A stretch of DNA of 49,706 nt from UCB3 sp964415605 (lineage in GTDB: Bacteria > Chloroflexota > Anaerolineae > Epilineales > Epilineaceae), in the NCBI GenBank assembly GCA_964415605.1, contig CAYQBA010000007.1, forward strand, positions 1 through 49,706, read 5' to 3'. The notes under the pieces are model-generated. The model had not been told where the DNA came from and did no database searches. It saw nothing but the letters and a program-made list of their open reading frames with translations. The position numbers and the translations under genes were made by a program. This document shows positions 1-8,718 of the stretch, one piece after another. Numbering within the stretch: position 1 is the first letter of the stretch; each line of letters begins with the position of its first letter.

Positions 1-1
1 G

Positions 2-2266
2 CTGGCGGCGCCGCTGCGGCCGGCATGGCGCGCCGGCGCGGCGCGCATCCGTCCCAGGCTCGATGCCGCCCGCGCCTGGCTCGCCGAGCCGGCCAACCTG
101 CGTCGTCTGGGGCGGATCCTGCTCCCGGCCCTCGTCGCCGCCGGGCTGCTCCTGCCGCCGATCTCACTCTGGACGCGGCTGACCACGCTCGGCTACGGCA
201 AGCTGCGCCCGGGGCAGGACGCGTCGGTCGCCGCCGACATCGACGGCGTCTACTTCGAGGCCCGCGGGCGGAGCATCTACCGCGCCGCGCGCGTCGACGT
301 CTCCGCCGCCGGCGGCATCCCGGGCGGCGTGGACCCGCTGCCGGCCGGCCGCGTCCAACTCGCGCCGGTGTTGAGCCTCGACATCCGCGGCCCCGCGCCG
401 CGCGAGGCGTGGATCTCCGCCCTCGTCGATGTCGGGCCGGGCGGTCAAGCGTTCGTCGATCCGTATGGATGGGACGGGCAAGCCTGGCAGTGGCTGCCGT
501 TCCAGTTCGACGTCGCCAACCGCGTCCGCGTCCGCCTCCCGCTCCAGCGCTTCGTCCCCCGCTACGTCGTCATCACCCAGGCCGCGCGCGGGTCCACGGC
601 AGTGGCCGCCGGCATCCTCCCGCCGCCGGCCGCGCCGCCCGCCGCCATCGCGGAGCTGCCAATCCTAGAGATGCGCGCCTACGGCATCGAAACCGACGAC
701 GGGCATGTCGTCGGCCAGCGCTTCCCGATCCCGTCGCGCCGCGCGCGGGTCTACGGCATCGTCGACAACCTCGAAGGGCTGCGGGTGCGCGGCGATCTCG
801 TCAACAACCTGCTCATGCAGCGCGCGGCGCGCCAGCGGCACCGCGACGCCCTCGTCAACCTCGTCAGACGCGACGGGCTCGCCGGCATCGTGCTGGACTA
901 TCGGGGTGTCGACGGCATGCTCCAGACCGTCTACGCCGACTGGCTCGGCCGCCTGTCCGACGACGTGCACCGCGTCGGCGGCGAGGTCTTCGTCACCGTG
1001 CCGATGCCTCGCCGCACCACCACGGCCTGGGACGGCAGCCCGTACGCGTGGCACCTCCTGGCCCCCGCCGTCGACGGCGTGCGGGTGCTGCTGCCCATCG
1101 ACGCCCCCCTCGAGACCGACGCCCTCGACGCCATGGTCCGCTGGGCATTGGGATCGGTGCCGCGCGACAAGCTTCAGCTGTCCCTGCCGGTCCAGGGCCG
1201 CGACAGCGTCGACGACGCCGTCACCCTCATCGGCTACGGCGACGCGTTGGCGAAGATCCTTGACATGGCGCGCTCGGACGCGCCGGGGCGCATCGATCCC
1301 GGCGCCATGTCGACCGTCGAGCTGCCGACCCTCAAGGCGTCGCAGCTCGGCCGCGACCCGGCAACCGGGATGTGGCGGTTCTACTACTGGGACGCCAACC
1401 GGCGCCAGCACACCGTCTGGCTCAACGACGCCGCCGGGCTGCGGCCGGCTTTCGACATCGCCCGCACGTTCCACCTGAGCCGGATCGTCCTGGACGGCGT
1501 CGAGGCCGGCCTCGACCCGAACCTCTGGCGGATGACCCAGGCCTTCATCGCCGACGGCGAGCCGGTCGCCCCCACGATCGACTACCGGCTGCAGTGGCAG
1601 CTCGTCGACGGCGACGGCCAGGTCGTGCAGCAGGCCAACCAGGCCCTGGACCAGACCGCGTTCGACGTCAAGGCTCCGAGCCGGCAAGGCATCTACCGCC
1701 TCGGCGTCAACCTCGTCACGACCGACGACCGTCTGGCCGCCGTCGGCGCCTCCTCTGAGATCAACGTGGCCCCGCCCCCGCCCGCCGCCCGCCCGACGGC
1801 CAACGTCCTGGTCATCGTCCCCACGCCGATGCCGGTCATCACGGCGCCCGCGCCGGCCGACGAGGGGCGAATCGCACGGGCGCCGGTGCGCATCGAGGAC
1901 GCGCCGGCGGCGGCCACGGCCGAAGCCGGCGCGCGGGTCGCCGCCGCCGAGGCGCCGTTACGCTCCGAGCCGAGCATCGGCGGCGAGGTTCTCTCGACCC
2001 TGCGCATCGGCGAGGCGCTCGAAGTGCTCGGGACCGCGCCGGATGGCGCGTGGACCGAGGTCAAGGTCATCGCCACCGGCATCCAGGGCTGGGTGCTGAG
2101 CGACCTCATCGAAGTCAGCGGCTCACCCGCCGGCGCCACCTCGGGCGGTGCCGCGGCGACCTTGACCGCCGCGAGCCGGCCCGGCGCCATCGCTTCCTCC
2201 ACACGCCCCGCGCCGACGTCCACCCCGCGCGCGACGGCGGGCCCTACCCCCGCCGCTGGACGCTAG
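2..2266 (+). CDS. Membrane-anchored GH18-like / SH3-domain protein, 5' truncated
   Basis: The frame is open from the window edge, so the start lies upstream. About 45 residues in there is one hydrophobic segment (ILLPALVAAGLLLPPISLW), then an Ig-like stretch, then a region resembling the glycoside hydrolase 18 barrel (roughly residues 270-500 from the edge). At the GH18 catalytic position, where families read DGIDIDYE, this protein reads AGIVLDYR, so the acid Glu is an Arg. A second Ig-like segment, a bacterial SH3 domain (about residues 643-705, with 'GWVLSDLIEV') and a Thr/Pro-rich C-terminus follow. The likely role is binding to cell-wall or exopolysaccharide outside the membrane rather than hydrolysis; that is inference. 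The 3' end overlaps the convergent subtilase-like gene by 23 bases. The GH18 assignment rests on motif spacing only. Confidence 0.7.
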   Translation: MAAPLRPAWRAGAARIRPRLDAARAWLAEPANLRRLGRILLPALVAAGLLLPPISLWTRLTTLGYGKLRPGQDASVAADIDGVYFEARGRSIYRAARVDVSAAGGIPGGVDPLPAGRVQLAPVLSLDIRGPAPREAWISALVDVGPGGQAFVDPYGWDGQAWQWLPFQFDVANRVRVRLPLQRFVPRYVVITQAARGSTAVAAGILPPPAAPPAAIAELPILEMRAYGIETDDGHVVGQRFPIPSRRARVYGIVDNLEGLRVRGDLVNNLLMQRAARQRHRDALVNLVRRDGLAGIVLDYRGVDGMLQTVYADWLGRLSDDVHRVGGEVFVTVPMPRRTTTAWDGSPYAWHLLAPAVDGVRVLLPIDAPLETDALDAMVRWALGSVPRDKLQLSLPVQGRDSVDDAVTLIGYGDALAKILDMARSDAPGRIDPGAMSTVELPTLKASQLGRDPATGMWRFYYWDANRRQHTVWLNDAAGLRPAFDIARTFHLSRIVLDGVEAGLDPNLWRMTQAFIADGEPVAPTIDYRLQWQLVDGDGQVVQQANQALDQTAFDVKAPSRQGIYRLGVNLVTTDDRLAAVGASSEINVAPPPPAARPTANVLVIVPTPMPVITAPAPADEGRIARAPVRIEDAPAAATAEAGARVAAAEAPLRSEPSIGGEVLSTLRIGEALEVLGTAPDGAWTEVKVIATGIQGWVLSDLIEVSGSPAGATSGGAAATLTAASRPGAIASSTRPAPTSTPRATAGPTPAAGR

Positions 2267-4085
2267 GCAGATAGATCCGGCTGACCCGCTCGACGATGCG
2301 GATGCGGAGGTCGAGCTTGACGGGCGGCGATGCCGCCTGCATGGCGGGGTTGTCGCGGTTGACCGCCCGCAGAACTACCGTGGGGGTCACGGAGCTCCCG
2401 GCCATCAGCGCACCGCGGTCCCGCCGCATCGCCTCGACATCCAGCTGTAGGCTCATCAGCGAGCTCGCCCCCGGAATCTGCGGCAGGGGGGTGCCCGTCA
2501 GCCAGGCCGCGTCCGAGGCGACCTCCCAGTTGCCCTGGTTGAGGTGTGGGTTGCTCAGGAGCGACCGGACCGACGCCTCGGTGCCGTCGATCATCTGCTC
2601 CACCGGGTTGGGCGCCACACGCACCACCCACGGCATGTTCTCGACAGCGCGCTCGAAGTCGACCGCGCCGCAGCCGAACCGATCGTTGCGGGGATAGCCG
2701 TGCGCGGTGCGGCCGTCGAAGGCCGGCACCAGCGGCGGGAGATCGCGGTTGGCGGTCTCGCAGAGCTTGTCCTCGATGTCCCAGACCGAGAGCGTCGGGT
2801 TGAGCGACCGCATGACCGCCACGACGCCGGCGACGTGCGCAGCGGCGAGCTCCGACGGCACGCGGAAGGCGCTGTTGATCTCCTTGTACTCGCCATCGGC
2901 GGTCAGCCATGTCGTCGAGAAGTCCTCGCCCGGCGCGGCGATGTCCACCCAATCGCCCCAGCTGGCGTACGAGCGCATCTGATACTGCGACGCGAAGGAC
3001 TGGACGCCGATGACGTCGTCGAACGCGGCCGGGAACGCCGGCGGGTTCACGCCGAACGTGTTCTTGTCGGGGCAGAACCACGCCGCCTGGCCGCACTCGC
3101 CCGCCCCGGCGACCACCGGCACGCCCTTGCGGCGCGCGTAGGTGATGGCGTCCTGCATCCGCTGCAAGCCCGCGCTCGCGCCGTCGCGGTTGTACAGCAT
3201 GAAGCCGCCGATGACGATGACCTGCGCGCCGTTGTTCGCGGCGTAGCAGATGGCCTGGTTCAGGTACTCCCGCCGCCCGCCGATGCCCCAGTACCCGCCG
3301 TCGCCGTCCGGGTCGAGCTGCGGATCCGGGCCGGGGAGCGGCACCCAGGCCCGATAGACGATCTTGAGCGGCATGACCCGGGCACGCCACGACACGCCGG
3401 CGATCCCGCGCGCGTTGTTGGTCTCGGCCGCCGCGATGCCGGCCATGGCCGTCCCGCTCGGCGGCGCCGGGACGTCGAGCTGCGCCGGCGGCACCGGGTT
3501 CGGGTCGCCGTCGTCCGAGCCGAAGTCCCAGCCGCCGGTGTCGTCGACGTAGCCGTTTCCGTCGTCGTCCACGCCGTTGCCCGGCACCTCGCCAGGGTTG
3601 CGCCAGATCTTGTTGACGAGGTCGGGGTGATCCATCTCGACGCCGTCGGCGATGACCGCGACGGCCACGTCGTCGCTGCCAAAGCTGGTCTCCCATGCCT
3701 GCAACGCGCCGATCGTCTGCAAGCTGGCGCGCTGGTAGCGCCAACGGAAGAGGGTGTCGTTGGGCTGCGTGATGGACTGGATGCCGGCGTCCTGCGGGCC
3801 GTCGTCGCGGTCCGCCGTATCGGGTGCGGCGTGGGTGCTCGCGCGCCCCGGGTCGTCCGCGGCGGCGGACGCCGGGGCGACGGTGAACGCGTCAGACCGC
3901 CGGTGGTCGCCCTGCGCCAGCCAGGCGGGCGAGCATACGGCGTCGCCCGATCCGGCGGGCCCATCCGTGGTCCCTTCCGCCATCGCGGTCGCCAACGACA
4001 GCGCCAATAACGTGCCCGCGCCGGCGGCGACCATGCGCCGGGACGGGATCGACAAACCGCCAAACAAGCTCTCAACACACGACAT
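2244..4085 (-). CDS. Secreted subtilase-fold protein lacking the catalytic residues (pseudo-protease)
   Basis: 613 residues with an N-terminal signal sequence (hydrophobic core about residues 18-35). The middle is clearly a peptidase S8 fold: an N-terminal strand plus 'HPDLVNKIW', the 'NARGIAGVSW' region, and 'YASWGDWVDIAAPGEDF' and 'AAAHVAGVVAVM'. Every catalytic position is changed: the DTG Asp is Ala146 (ADG), the HGT His is Ser210 (SGTAMAGI), the oxyanion Asn is Glu330 (AGE), and the GTS Ser is Glu412 (PSE). I checked these codons on the reverse strand. A beta-rich C-terminal region ends in IYLPSVQRRG, the LP tail shared with other secreted proteins here. The start has GAGG 8 bases upstream. 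Probably an extracellular scaffold or binding protein; function unknown. Confidence 0.85.
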   Translation of the reverse strand: MSCVESLFGGLSIPSRRMVAAGAGTLLALSLATAMAEGTTDGPAGSGDAVCSPAWLAQGDHRRSDAFTVAPASAAADDPGRASTHAAPDTADRDDGPQDAGIQSITQPNDTLFRWRYQRASLQTIGALQAWETSFGSDDVAVAVIADGVEMDHPDLVNKIWRNPGEVPGNGVDDDGNGYVDDTGGWDFGSDDGDPNPVPPAQLDVPAPPSGTAMAGIAAAETNNARGIAGVSWRARVMPLKIVYRAWVPLPGPDPQLDPDGDGGYWGIGGRREYLNQAICYAANNGAQVIVIGGFMLYNRDGASAGLQRMQDAITYARRKGVPVVAGAGECGQAAWFCPDKNTFGVNPPAFPAAFDDVIGVQSFASQYQMRSYASWGDWVDIAAPGEDFSTTWLTADGEYKEINSAFRVPSELAAAHVAGVVAVMRSLNPTLSVWDIEDKLCETANRDLPPLVPAFDGRTAHGYPRNDRFGCGAVDFERAVENMPWVVRVAPNPVEQMIDGTEASVRSLLSNPHLNQGNWEVASDAAWLTGTPLPQIPGASSLMSLQLDVEAMRRDRGALMAGSSVTPTVVLRAVNRDNPAMQAASPPVKLDLRIRIVERVSRIYLPSVQRRG

Positions 4086-4391
4086 GCAGGCGTCCTCTGG
4101 TCATGAATGGGTCGCACGGGAGGCGAAACGTGCTCAGGGGGGCGTGCTTCGGTCGGCAATCCATAGTAGTAGACGCACCCCGCGGATGATTGGATACGCG
4201 CGGATGCGGAGGGCCCGGCACGCAATTCACACACTTGCACGAAGTCACACGCGCCGGCCGGCTCCCCGCGCACCCCGGCCGGCGCTGGCCTGACGAACCG
4301 TTCTATGCTAACGTGTCCGGCCGCGCCGCCGGGCACCGACCGGCTGGCCCCGGCGCTCCCGCTCCCGATTCGACACCGCCAGAGGCGAGCA
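4086..4391. other. Divergent intergenic region, subtilase-like gene / etfB
   Basis: 306 bases between two divergently transcribed genes. It is less GC-rich than its flanks around 4160-4200 and 4301-4312. TATGCT at 4304-4309 could be a -10 box for etfB, but I see no matching -35. No small gene is convincing here. Confidence 0.4.
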
Positions 4392-5177
4392 GTGAACACC
4401 GTCGTGCTGATCAAGCAAGTGCCCGACACGGCGACGCGCATCCAGGACCGGGCCGCCAACGGCCGGGTGGACCTGAGCGGCGTCACGTGGGTCGTCAACC
4501 CCTACGACGAGTATGCGGTCGAGGAGGCGTTGCGGCTCAAGGCCGCCCACGGCGGCACCGTCACGCTCATCGCCCTCGGGCCGGAGCGCGTGACGAGCGC
4601 CCTGAAGGACATGCTGGCGCTCGGCGCCGACGAGGCCGTGCAGCTCGTCGACCCGGCCTTCGACGGTTTGGGCGCCCAGGCCACGGCCGCGGTGCTCGCG
4701 GCCGCCATCCGCAAGCTCCCGGCACCACCCGACATGATCTGGGCCGGCTGGAAGGGCGTCGACGACGACCAGGGGCTTGTACCGATCTACCTCGCGCATG
4801 CGCTGGATTTGCCCCACGTGTCGTTCGTCGTCAAGATCGACGTCGACGGCGCGCGGGCCGTGATCCAGCGCGAGGTCGAAGGCGGGAAGGAGACGGTGGA
4901 GACGCCGCTTCCGGCCGTGCTCACCGCGCAGAAGGGTCTGAACGAGGTGCGCTACGCCAGCCTGAAGGGGATCATGGCGGTGAAGCGCAAGGAGATCCCA
5001 ACGTGGGATGCCGCGGCGCTGGGCATCGACCCGGCGTCGCTCGGAGGGCGCGCGGTCGAGACGATCGAGGTCACGCCCCCTCCCGAGCGCCCGTCGGGCC
5101 GCATGCTCGGCGGGACGCCCGCCGAGGCCGCCCGCGAGCTCGCGCGGCTCCTGCGCGAAGAGGCAAAGGTGATCTGA
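4392..5177 (+). CDS. etfB: Electron transfer flavoprotein subunit beta
   Basis: 261 residues from a GTG start (frame reads MNTVVLIKQVPD), preceded by AGAGG at 4381-4385; the frame stays open further upstream but the homologous N-terminus begins here. EtfB binds AMP and pairs with EtfA to shuttle electrons from acyl-CoA and related dehydrogenases to the quinone pool. Family hallmarks are the N-terminal IKQVPDT, 'NPYDEYAVEEALRLK', and the conserved C-terminal stretch ending 'NEVRYASLKGIMAVKRK'. The stop overlaps the etfA start (TGATG), implying coupled translation. No dehydrogenase or ETF-quinone oxidoreductase gene is in view, so the electron donor cannot be assigned. Confidence 0.95.
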   Translation: MNTVVLIKQVPDTATRIQDRAANGRVDLSGVTWVVNPYDEYAVEEALRLKAAHGGTVTLIALGPERVTSALKDMLALGADEAVQLVDPAFDGLGAQATAAVLAAAIRKLPAPPDMIWAGWKGVDDDQGLVPIYLAHALDLPHVSFVVKIDVDGARAVIQREVEGGKETVETPLPAVLTAQKGLNEVRYASLKGIMAVKRKEIPTWDAAALGIDPASLGGRAVETIEVTPPPERPSGRMLGGTPAEAARELARLLREEAKVI

Positions 5178-6145
5178 TGCACGTCTGGATCCTGGCGGAA
5201 GCGCGTGACGGGCAGGTCAAGCGCATCTCGTACGAGCTGATCACGGCGGCGCGCGGGTTGGGCGCCGGCGGCGCCGTCACCGCCGTGCTGGTCGGGTCCG
5301 GCACGACCGATCTCGCGCCGGATCTCGCCGCTCACGGCGCCGACCGCGTGCTGGTGGTGGACGACCCGCGCACCGCCCGCTTCTCGCCCGACGGCTGGGG
5401 CCACCTGCTGGCACGGCTGGCGCGGGACGATCGGCCCGACGTCATCCTGGGCGGCGCCACGGCGCGCGGCCGGGACCTGACGCCGCGGATCGCCGCCGGC
5501 CTCGGCGCCGGCGTGGCGTCCGACGCCGTGGAGGTCAGCCTGGTCGACGGGCGGCTGACGGCGGTGCGCCCGATCTTTGCCGGCAAGGCGCTGGCGCGCA
5601 TCAAGGTAAACAGCGACCCGCAGATCGCGACCATCCGCCCCAACAGCTATCCGCCGTGCGAGCAGGCGGCGGCGGGTGCGGTCGTGGCGATGGATGCCGG
5701 CGACTACGCCGCCGCGGCCGTCGTCACCGGACTCGAGGCCACCGCCTCCACGCGCCCCGACGTCGCCGAGGCCGACATCATCGTCAGCGGCGGGCGCGGC
5801 ATGGGCGGACCCGAGCATTTCACGCTGGTCGAAGGTCTGGCCGACGCGCTCGGCGCGGCCGTCGGCGCCAGCCGCGCCGTCGTCGACGCCGGCTGGCGGC
5901 CGCACGGCGACCAGGTCGGGCAGACCGGGAAGACCGTGTCGCCGTCCCTCTACATCGCCTGTGGCATCAGCGGCGCGGTGCAGCACCTGGCAGGCATGAA
6001 GACGTCGAAGTACATCGTGGCCATCAACAAGGATCCCGAGGCGCCGATCTTCTCGGTGGCCGACTACGGGATCGTCGGCGACGTGTTCGAGGTCATCCCG
6101 GCGGTCACCGAAGCCATCCGGGCGCTGCGCGCGGCCAACGGGTGA
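5177..6145 (+). CDS. etfA: Electron transfer flavoprotein subunit alpha
   Basis: 322 residues, with ATG overlapping the etfB stop by one base. The N-terminal half is the ETF alpha/beta domain beginning 'MHVWILAEARDGQVKRISYE'. The C-terminal FAD-binding domain is canonical: 'SGGRGMGGPEHF', 'GQTGKTVSPSLYIACGISGA', then 'INKDPEAPIFSVADYGIVGD'. All the expected FAD-contacting segments are present and the length is normal for the family, so the ETF should be functional. A secreted-protein gene starts 10 bases downstream and may be co-transcribed. Confidence 0.96.
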   Translation: MHVWILAEARDGQVKRISYELITAARGLGAGGAVTAVLVGSGTTDLAPDLAAHGADRVLVVDDPRTARFSPDGWGHLLARLARDDRPDVILGGATARGRDLTPRIAAGLGAGVASDAVEVSLVDGRLTAVRPIFAGKALARIKVNSDPQIATIRPNSYPPCEQAAAGAVVAMDAGDYAAAAVVTGLEATASTRPDVAEADIIVSGGRGMGGPEHFTLVEGLADALGAAVGASRAVVDAGWRPHGDQVGQTGKTVSPSLYIACGISGAVQHLAGMKTSKYIVAINKDPEAPIFSVADYGIVGDVFEVIPAVTEAIRALRAANG

Positions 6146-6155
6146 GGTCGGGCGG

Positions 6156-6932
6156 ATGGAGCGCCGCATGCTCACCTTTGGGGGCCTCCGCGTGGCCGGC
6201 GCCCTGGCCGTGCTGACGGCCGCGGCCGTCGCCGTGGCCGCGCCGGCGCCCTTGGCCGCCCAGTCGGCTTGCGGCAACGTCGCGCTGCGCTCGCCCTATC
6301 GGGGCGAGGTGGTGCAGGGCGCGGTCCCCATCCTGGGCAGCGCCCGGATCGACCGCTTTCAGTTCTACAAGCTGGAATGGGCGCCGGCGAACGACCCCGA
6401 ACGCTGGAGCGCGGTGAGCGACACCGTCGACCAGCCGATGGTCAACGGGCTGCTCGACATCTGGGATACCGTGAGCCTGCCCGACGGCGCTTATCGCCTC
6501 AAGCTGACCGTCGTCAACGGGGACTACCAAGAGACGTGCAAGGTCGTCGTCGAAAACGTGGCCGTCGCCAACGCCGGCACACCGTCCGCCACCGGCACGG
6601 CGACCGCGACCGGCACGGCCAGCATCGAGCCGACCACGGAGCCGACCACGGAGCCGACCGCCGCGCCTACGGCGGAGCCGACCGCTGCCGCGGGGGCGTC
6701 GGACGAGGGCCCGACCGCGGTCGATCGATCGCCCGACGCCCCCGCGACCGGTGGCTACCAGGCCGGCGGGTCCGCCCCCGCCCCAACCCTCCAGCCCGTG
6801 GTCATGGAACCGCTCGACGCGCCGGCCGATGGCGGCTTCGGGCTGGGCTCGCTGGCCGGCGCGTTCGTGATCGGCTTCGCCGCCGCGCTGGGGCTCGCCC
6901 TCGTCGCGTGGTACGCCCTGGCACGGTCGTAG
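6156..6932 (+). CDS. Exported membrane-anchored protein with Ig-like domain and Thr/Pro linker
   Basis: 258 residues. A hydrophobic N-terminus (about residues 10-35, ending in APLAAQSA) is probably a signal peptide. An Ig-like domain of about 95 residues follows, with 'SPYRGEVVQGAVPILGSARI' and 'WDTVSLPDGAYRLKLTVV'; similar domains occur in Chloroflexota envelope proteins. Next comes a low-complexity Glu/Pro/Thr linker (about 145-190), and a C-terminal transmembrane helix (about 228-255). The start is ATG at 6156; ATG at 6168 is an alternative. It lies between etfA and pth without a visible promoter of its own. The function is unknown; a surface-exposed stalk anchored by its C-terminal helix is the simplest reading. 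Confidence 0.7.
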   Translation: MERRMLTFGGLRVAGALAVLTAAAVAVAAPAPLAAQSACGNVALRSPYRGEVVQGAVPILGSARIDRFQFYKLEWAPANDPERWSAVSDTVDQPMVNGLLDIWDTVSLPDGAYRLKLTVVNGDYQETCKVVVENVAVANAGTPSATGTATATGTASIEPTTEPTTEPTAAPTAEPTAAAGASDEGPTAVDRSPDAPATGGYQAGGSAPAPTLQPVVMEPLDAPADGGFGLGSLAGAFVIGFAAALGLALVAWYALARS

Positions 6933-6989
6933 CGCGTGCGCGGCTGGCCCTTTGCCGCGCCCCAGGCGGCCGCGCGCGGCGGCGCCCCG

Positions 6990-7559
6990 GTGGACTGGTT
7001 GGTGGTCGGCCTCGGCAACCCGGGGCCGCAGTATGCCGGCACGCGCCACAATATCGGCCGCCGGGTGGTCGAGCGGCTGGCGGAGCGGCACGGCGCGGCG
7101 CTCGCCGACGTCAAGTTCAACGCCCGTTTCGGGCGCGTCGCGCTTGCCGGGCAACGGGTGTGCCTCTGCGCGCCGATGACCTACATGAACGAGTCGGGTC
7201 GGGCCGTGGCGCCGCTGGCCGGCTTCTTCAAGATCCCGCCGGGGCGTGTGCTCGTCGTGTACGACGACCTGGACTTGCCGTTCGGCCAGATCCGCGTGCG
7301 CGCGAACGGCGGAGCGGGCGGGCACAACGGCATGCACAGCCTGATCGCCGCCCTCGGAACGCCTGGCTTCCCCCGCGTCCGCGTCGGCATCGGCCGCCCG
7401 CCGGCCGGCTGGGACGCCGCCGACTTCGTCCTGGCCCGCTTCAGCCCCGACGAGGCGCCGGGCGCGGAGGTCGCCGTGGATGACGCGGCGGAGGTGGTCG
7501 AGGCGGTCGTCCGCGACGGCGTCGACCCAGCCATGAACAGGTTCAACCGGCGTGGTTGA
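6990..7559 (+). CDS. pth: Peptidyl-tRNA hydrolase
   Basis: 189 residues from GTG at 6990 (VDWLVVGLGNPG), where Pth proteins normally begin; an in-frame GTG at 6936 would add 18 residues with no family similarity. Pth releases peptides from peptidyl-tRNA that dropped off ribosomes. Key features are visible: 'GLGNPGPQYAGTRHNIG' with the catalytic His and preceding Asn, 'PMTYMNESG' with the substrate-binding Asn, and 'DDLDLPFGQIRVR' followed by 'GGAGGHNGMHSL'. Length is normal. The downstream glycosyltransferase starts about 30 bases later. Confidence 0.94.
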   Translation: MDWLVVGLGNPGPQYAGTRHNIGRRVVERLAERHGAALADVKFNARFGRVALAGQRVCLCAPMTYMNESGRAVAPLAGFFKIPPGRVLVVYDDLDLPFGQIRVRANGGAGGHNGMHSLIAALGTPGFPRVRVGIGRPPAGWDAADFVLARFSPDEAPGAEVAVDDAAEVVEAVVRDGVDPAMNRFNRRG

Positions 7560-7590
7560 TCCCGTGGGCGACCGCAGCGAGGACCCGGCG

Positions 7591-8718
7591 ATGCGCATCC
7601 TGCACGTGTACAAGGACTACCCGCCCGTCATCGGGGGCATCGAGCTCCATGTACGCGACCTGGCCGAAGCCCAGGCGGCCGCCGGGCACGCCGTCACCGT
7701 GCTGTGCACGCGCCCGGAGCCCGGGCCCACCCTCGACACGGTCGAGCACGGCGTGCGGGTCATCCGAGCGCGCCGGCAGGCAACCGCGGCGTCGACGCCG
7801 CTGAGCCTCGACCTCGTGCGCAGGCTCGGCACCCTGGCACCCGACGTCACCCATCTGCAGAGCCCATATCCCATGGGCGAGCTCGCGTGGCTCGCCGCGG
7901 GCCGGCACCCGCTGGTCGTGTCCTACCAGAGCGACATCGTCCGCCAGCGGTTGCTTGGCGCCCTCTGGGCCCCGTGGCTGCGGCTGGTGCTCGCCCGCGC
8001 GGACCGGGTGATCGCGTCGAACCCCCATTATGTAGACTCGTCGGCATTTCTGCGGCGTGTCCGCGCCAAGGTGTCGGTCGTGCCGATCGGCGTCGACGTC
8101 GAGCGGTTCGCGGGGGGGGACCGGCGCGCGGGCCGCGCGCGCTTCGGCGAGCGCCCGACGGTCGTGTTTGTCGGGCGGCTGCGCTACTACAAGGGCCTCC
8201 CGGTGATGCTCGAGGCCCTGCGCGAGCTGCCCGGCGTGCAGCTCGTCATCGCCGGCTCCGGTCCCAACCTGCGCACGCTGGCGGAGATGTCGCTCGACCT
8301 CGGCGTCGCGGCCCAGGTGACGTGGGTGGGCGACGTGGCCGACGCCGAGCTGCCGGATGTGCTCGCGGCCGGCGATGTCTTCGTCCTGCCCAGCACCCAC
8401 CGCAGCGAAGCCTACGGCATCGCGCTCGTCGAGGCGCTGGCCGCCGGGCTGCCGGCGGTCACCACCGATCTCGGCACCGGCACGTCGTGGATCAACCAGG
8501 ATGGCGTCACGGGGCGGGTGGTGCGCCCGGGTGACCCGGCGGCGCTGGCGGCCGCCATCCGCGCGATCCTGGCCGACGACGCCGGCCGCGCGGCGATGGC
8601 GAGCGCTGCCCGCGCCCGGGCACGGGCGGTGTTCGGCCGCGACGCGATGGTGGATGCGGTGATGGGCGTGTACGCCGCCGTTGCGGCCGCCCCGCGCCGT
8701 GGGGGAGACGCCGCATGA
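7591..8718 (+). CDS. Glycosyltransferase family 4
   Basis: 375 residues from ATG 7591 with GAGGA upstream; an in-frame start at 7552 is less likely because family similarity begins at MRILHVYKDYPPVIGGIE. GT4 enzymes transfer a sugar from a nucleotide-activated donor with retention of configuration. Visible features are the N-terminal 'PPVIGGIELHVRDLA', the second Rossmann half beginning 'TVVFVGRLRYYKGL', and the E-x7-E donor-binding motif in 'SEAYGIALVEALAAG'. It overlaps the next sugar-nucleotide gene by four bases (ATGA). The neighbours suggest assembly of a surface polysaccharide or glycolipid; acceptor and sugar are not predictable. Confidence 0.9.
   Translation: MRILHVYKDYPPVIGGIELHVRDLAEAQAAAGHAVTVLCTRPEPGPTLDTVEHGVRVIRARRQATAASTPLSLDLVRRLGTLAPDVTHLQSPYPMGELAWLAAGRHPLVVSYQSDIVRQRLLGALWAPWLRLVLARADRVIASNPHYVDSSAFLRRVRAKVSVVPIGVDVERFAGGDRRAGRARFGERPTVVFVGRLRYYKGLPVMLEALRELPGVQLVIAGSGPNLRTLAEMSLDLGVAAQVTWVGDVADAELPDVLAAGDVFVLPSTHRSEAYGIALVEALAAGLPAVTTDLGTGTSWINQDGVTGRVVRPGDPAALAAAIRAILADDAGRAAMASAARARARAVFGRDAMVDAVMGVYAAVAAAPRRGGDAA

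Noticed and set aside
4301..4312. TATGCT as the etfB promoter
   Set aside because: No -35 at any allowed spacing and a long gap to the start; recorded only as a possibility in the intergenic entry.
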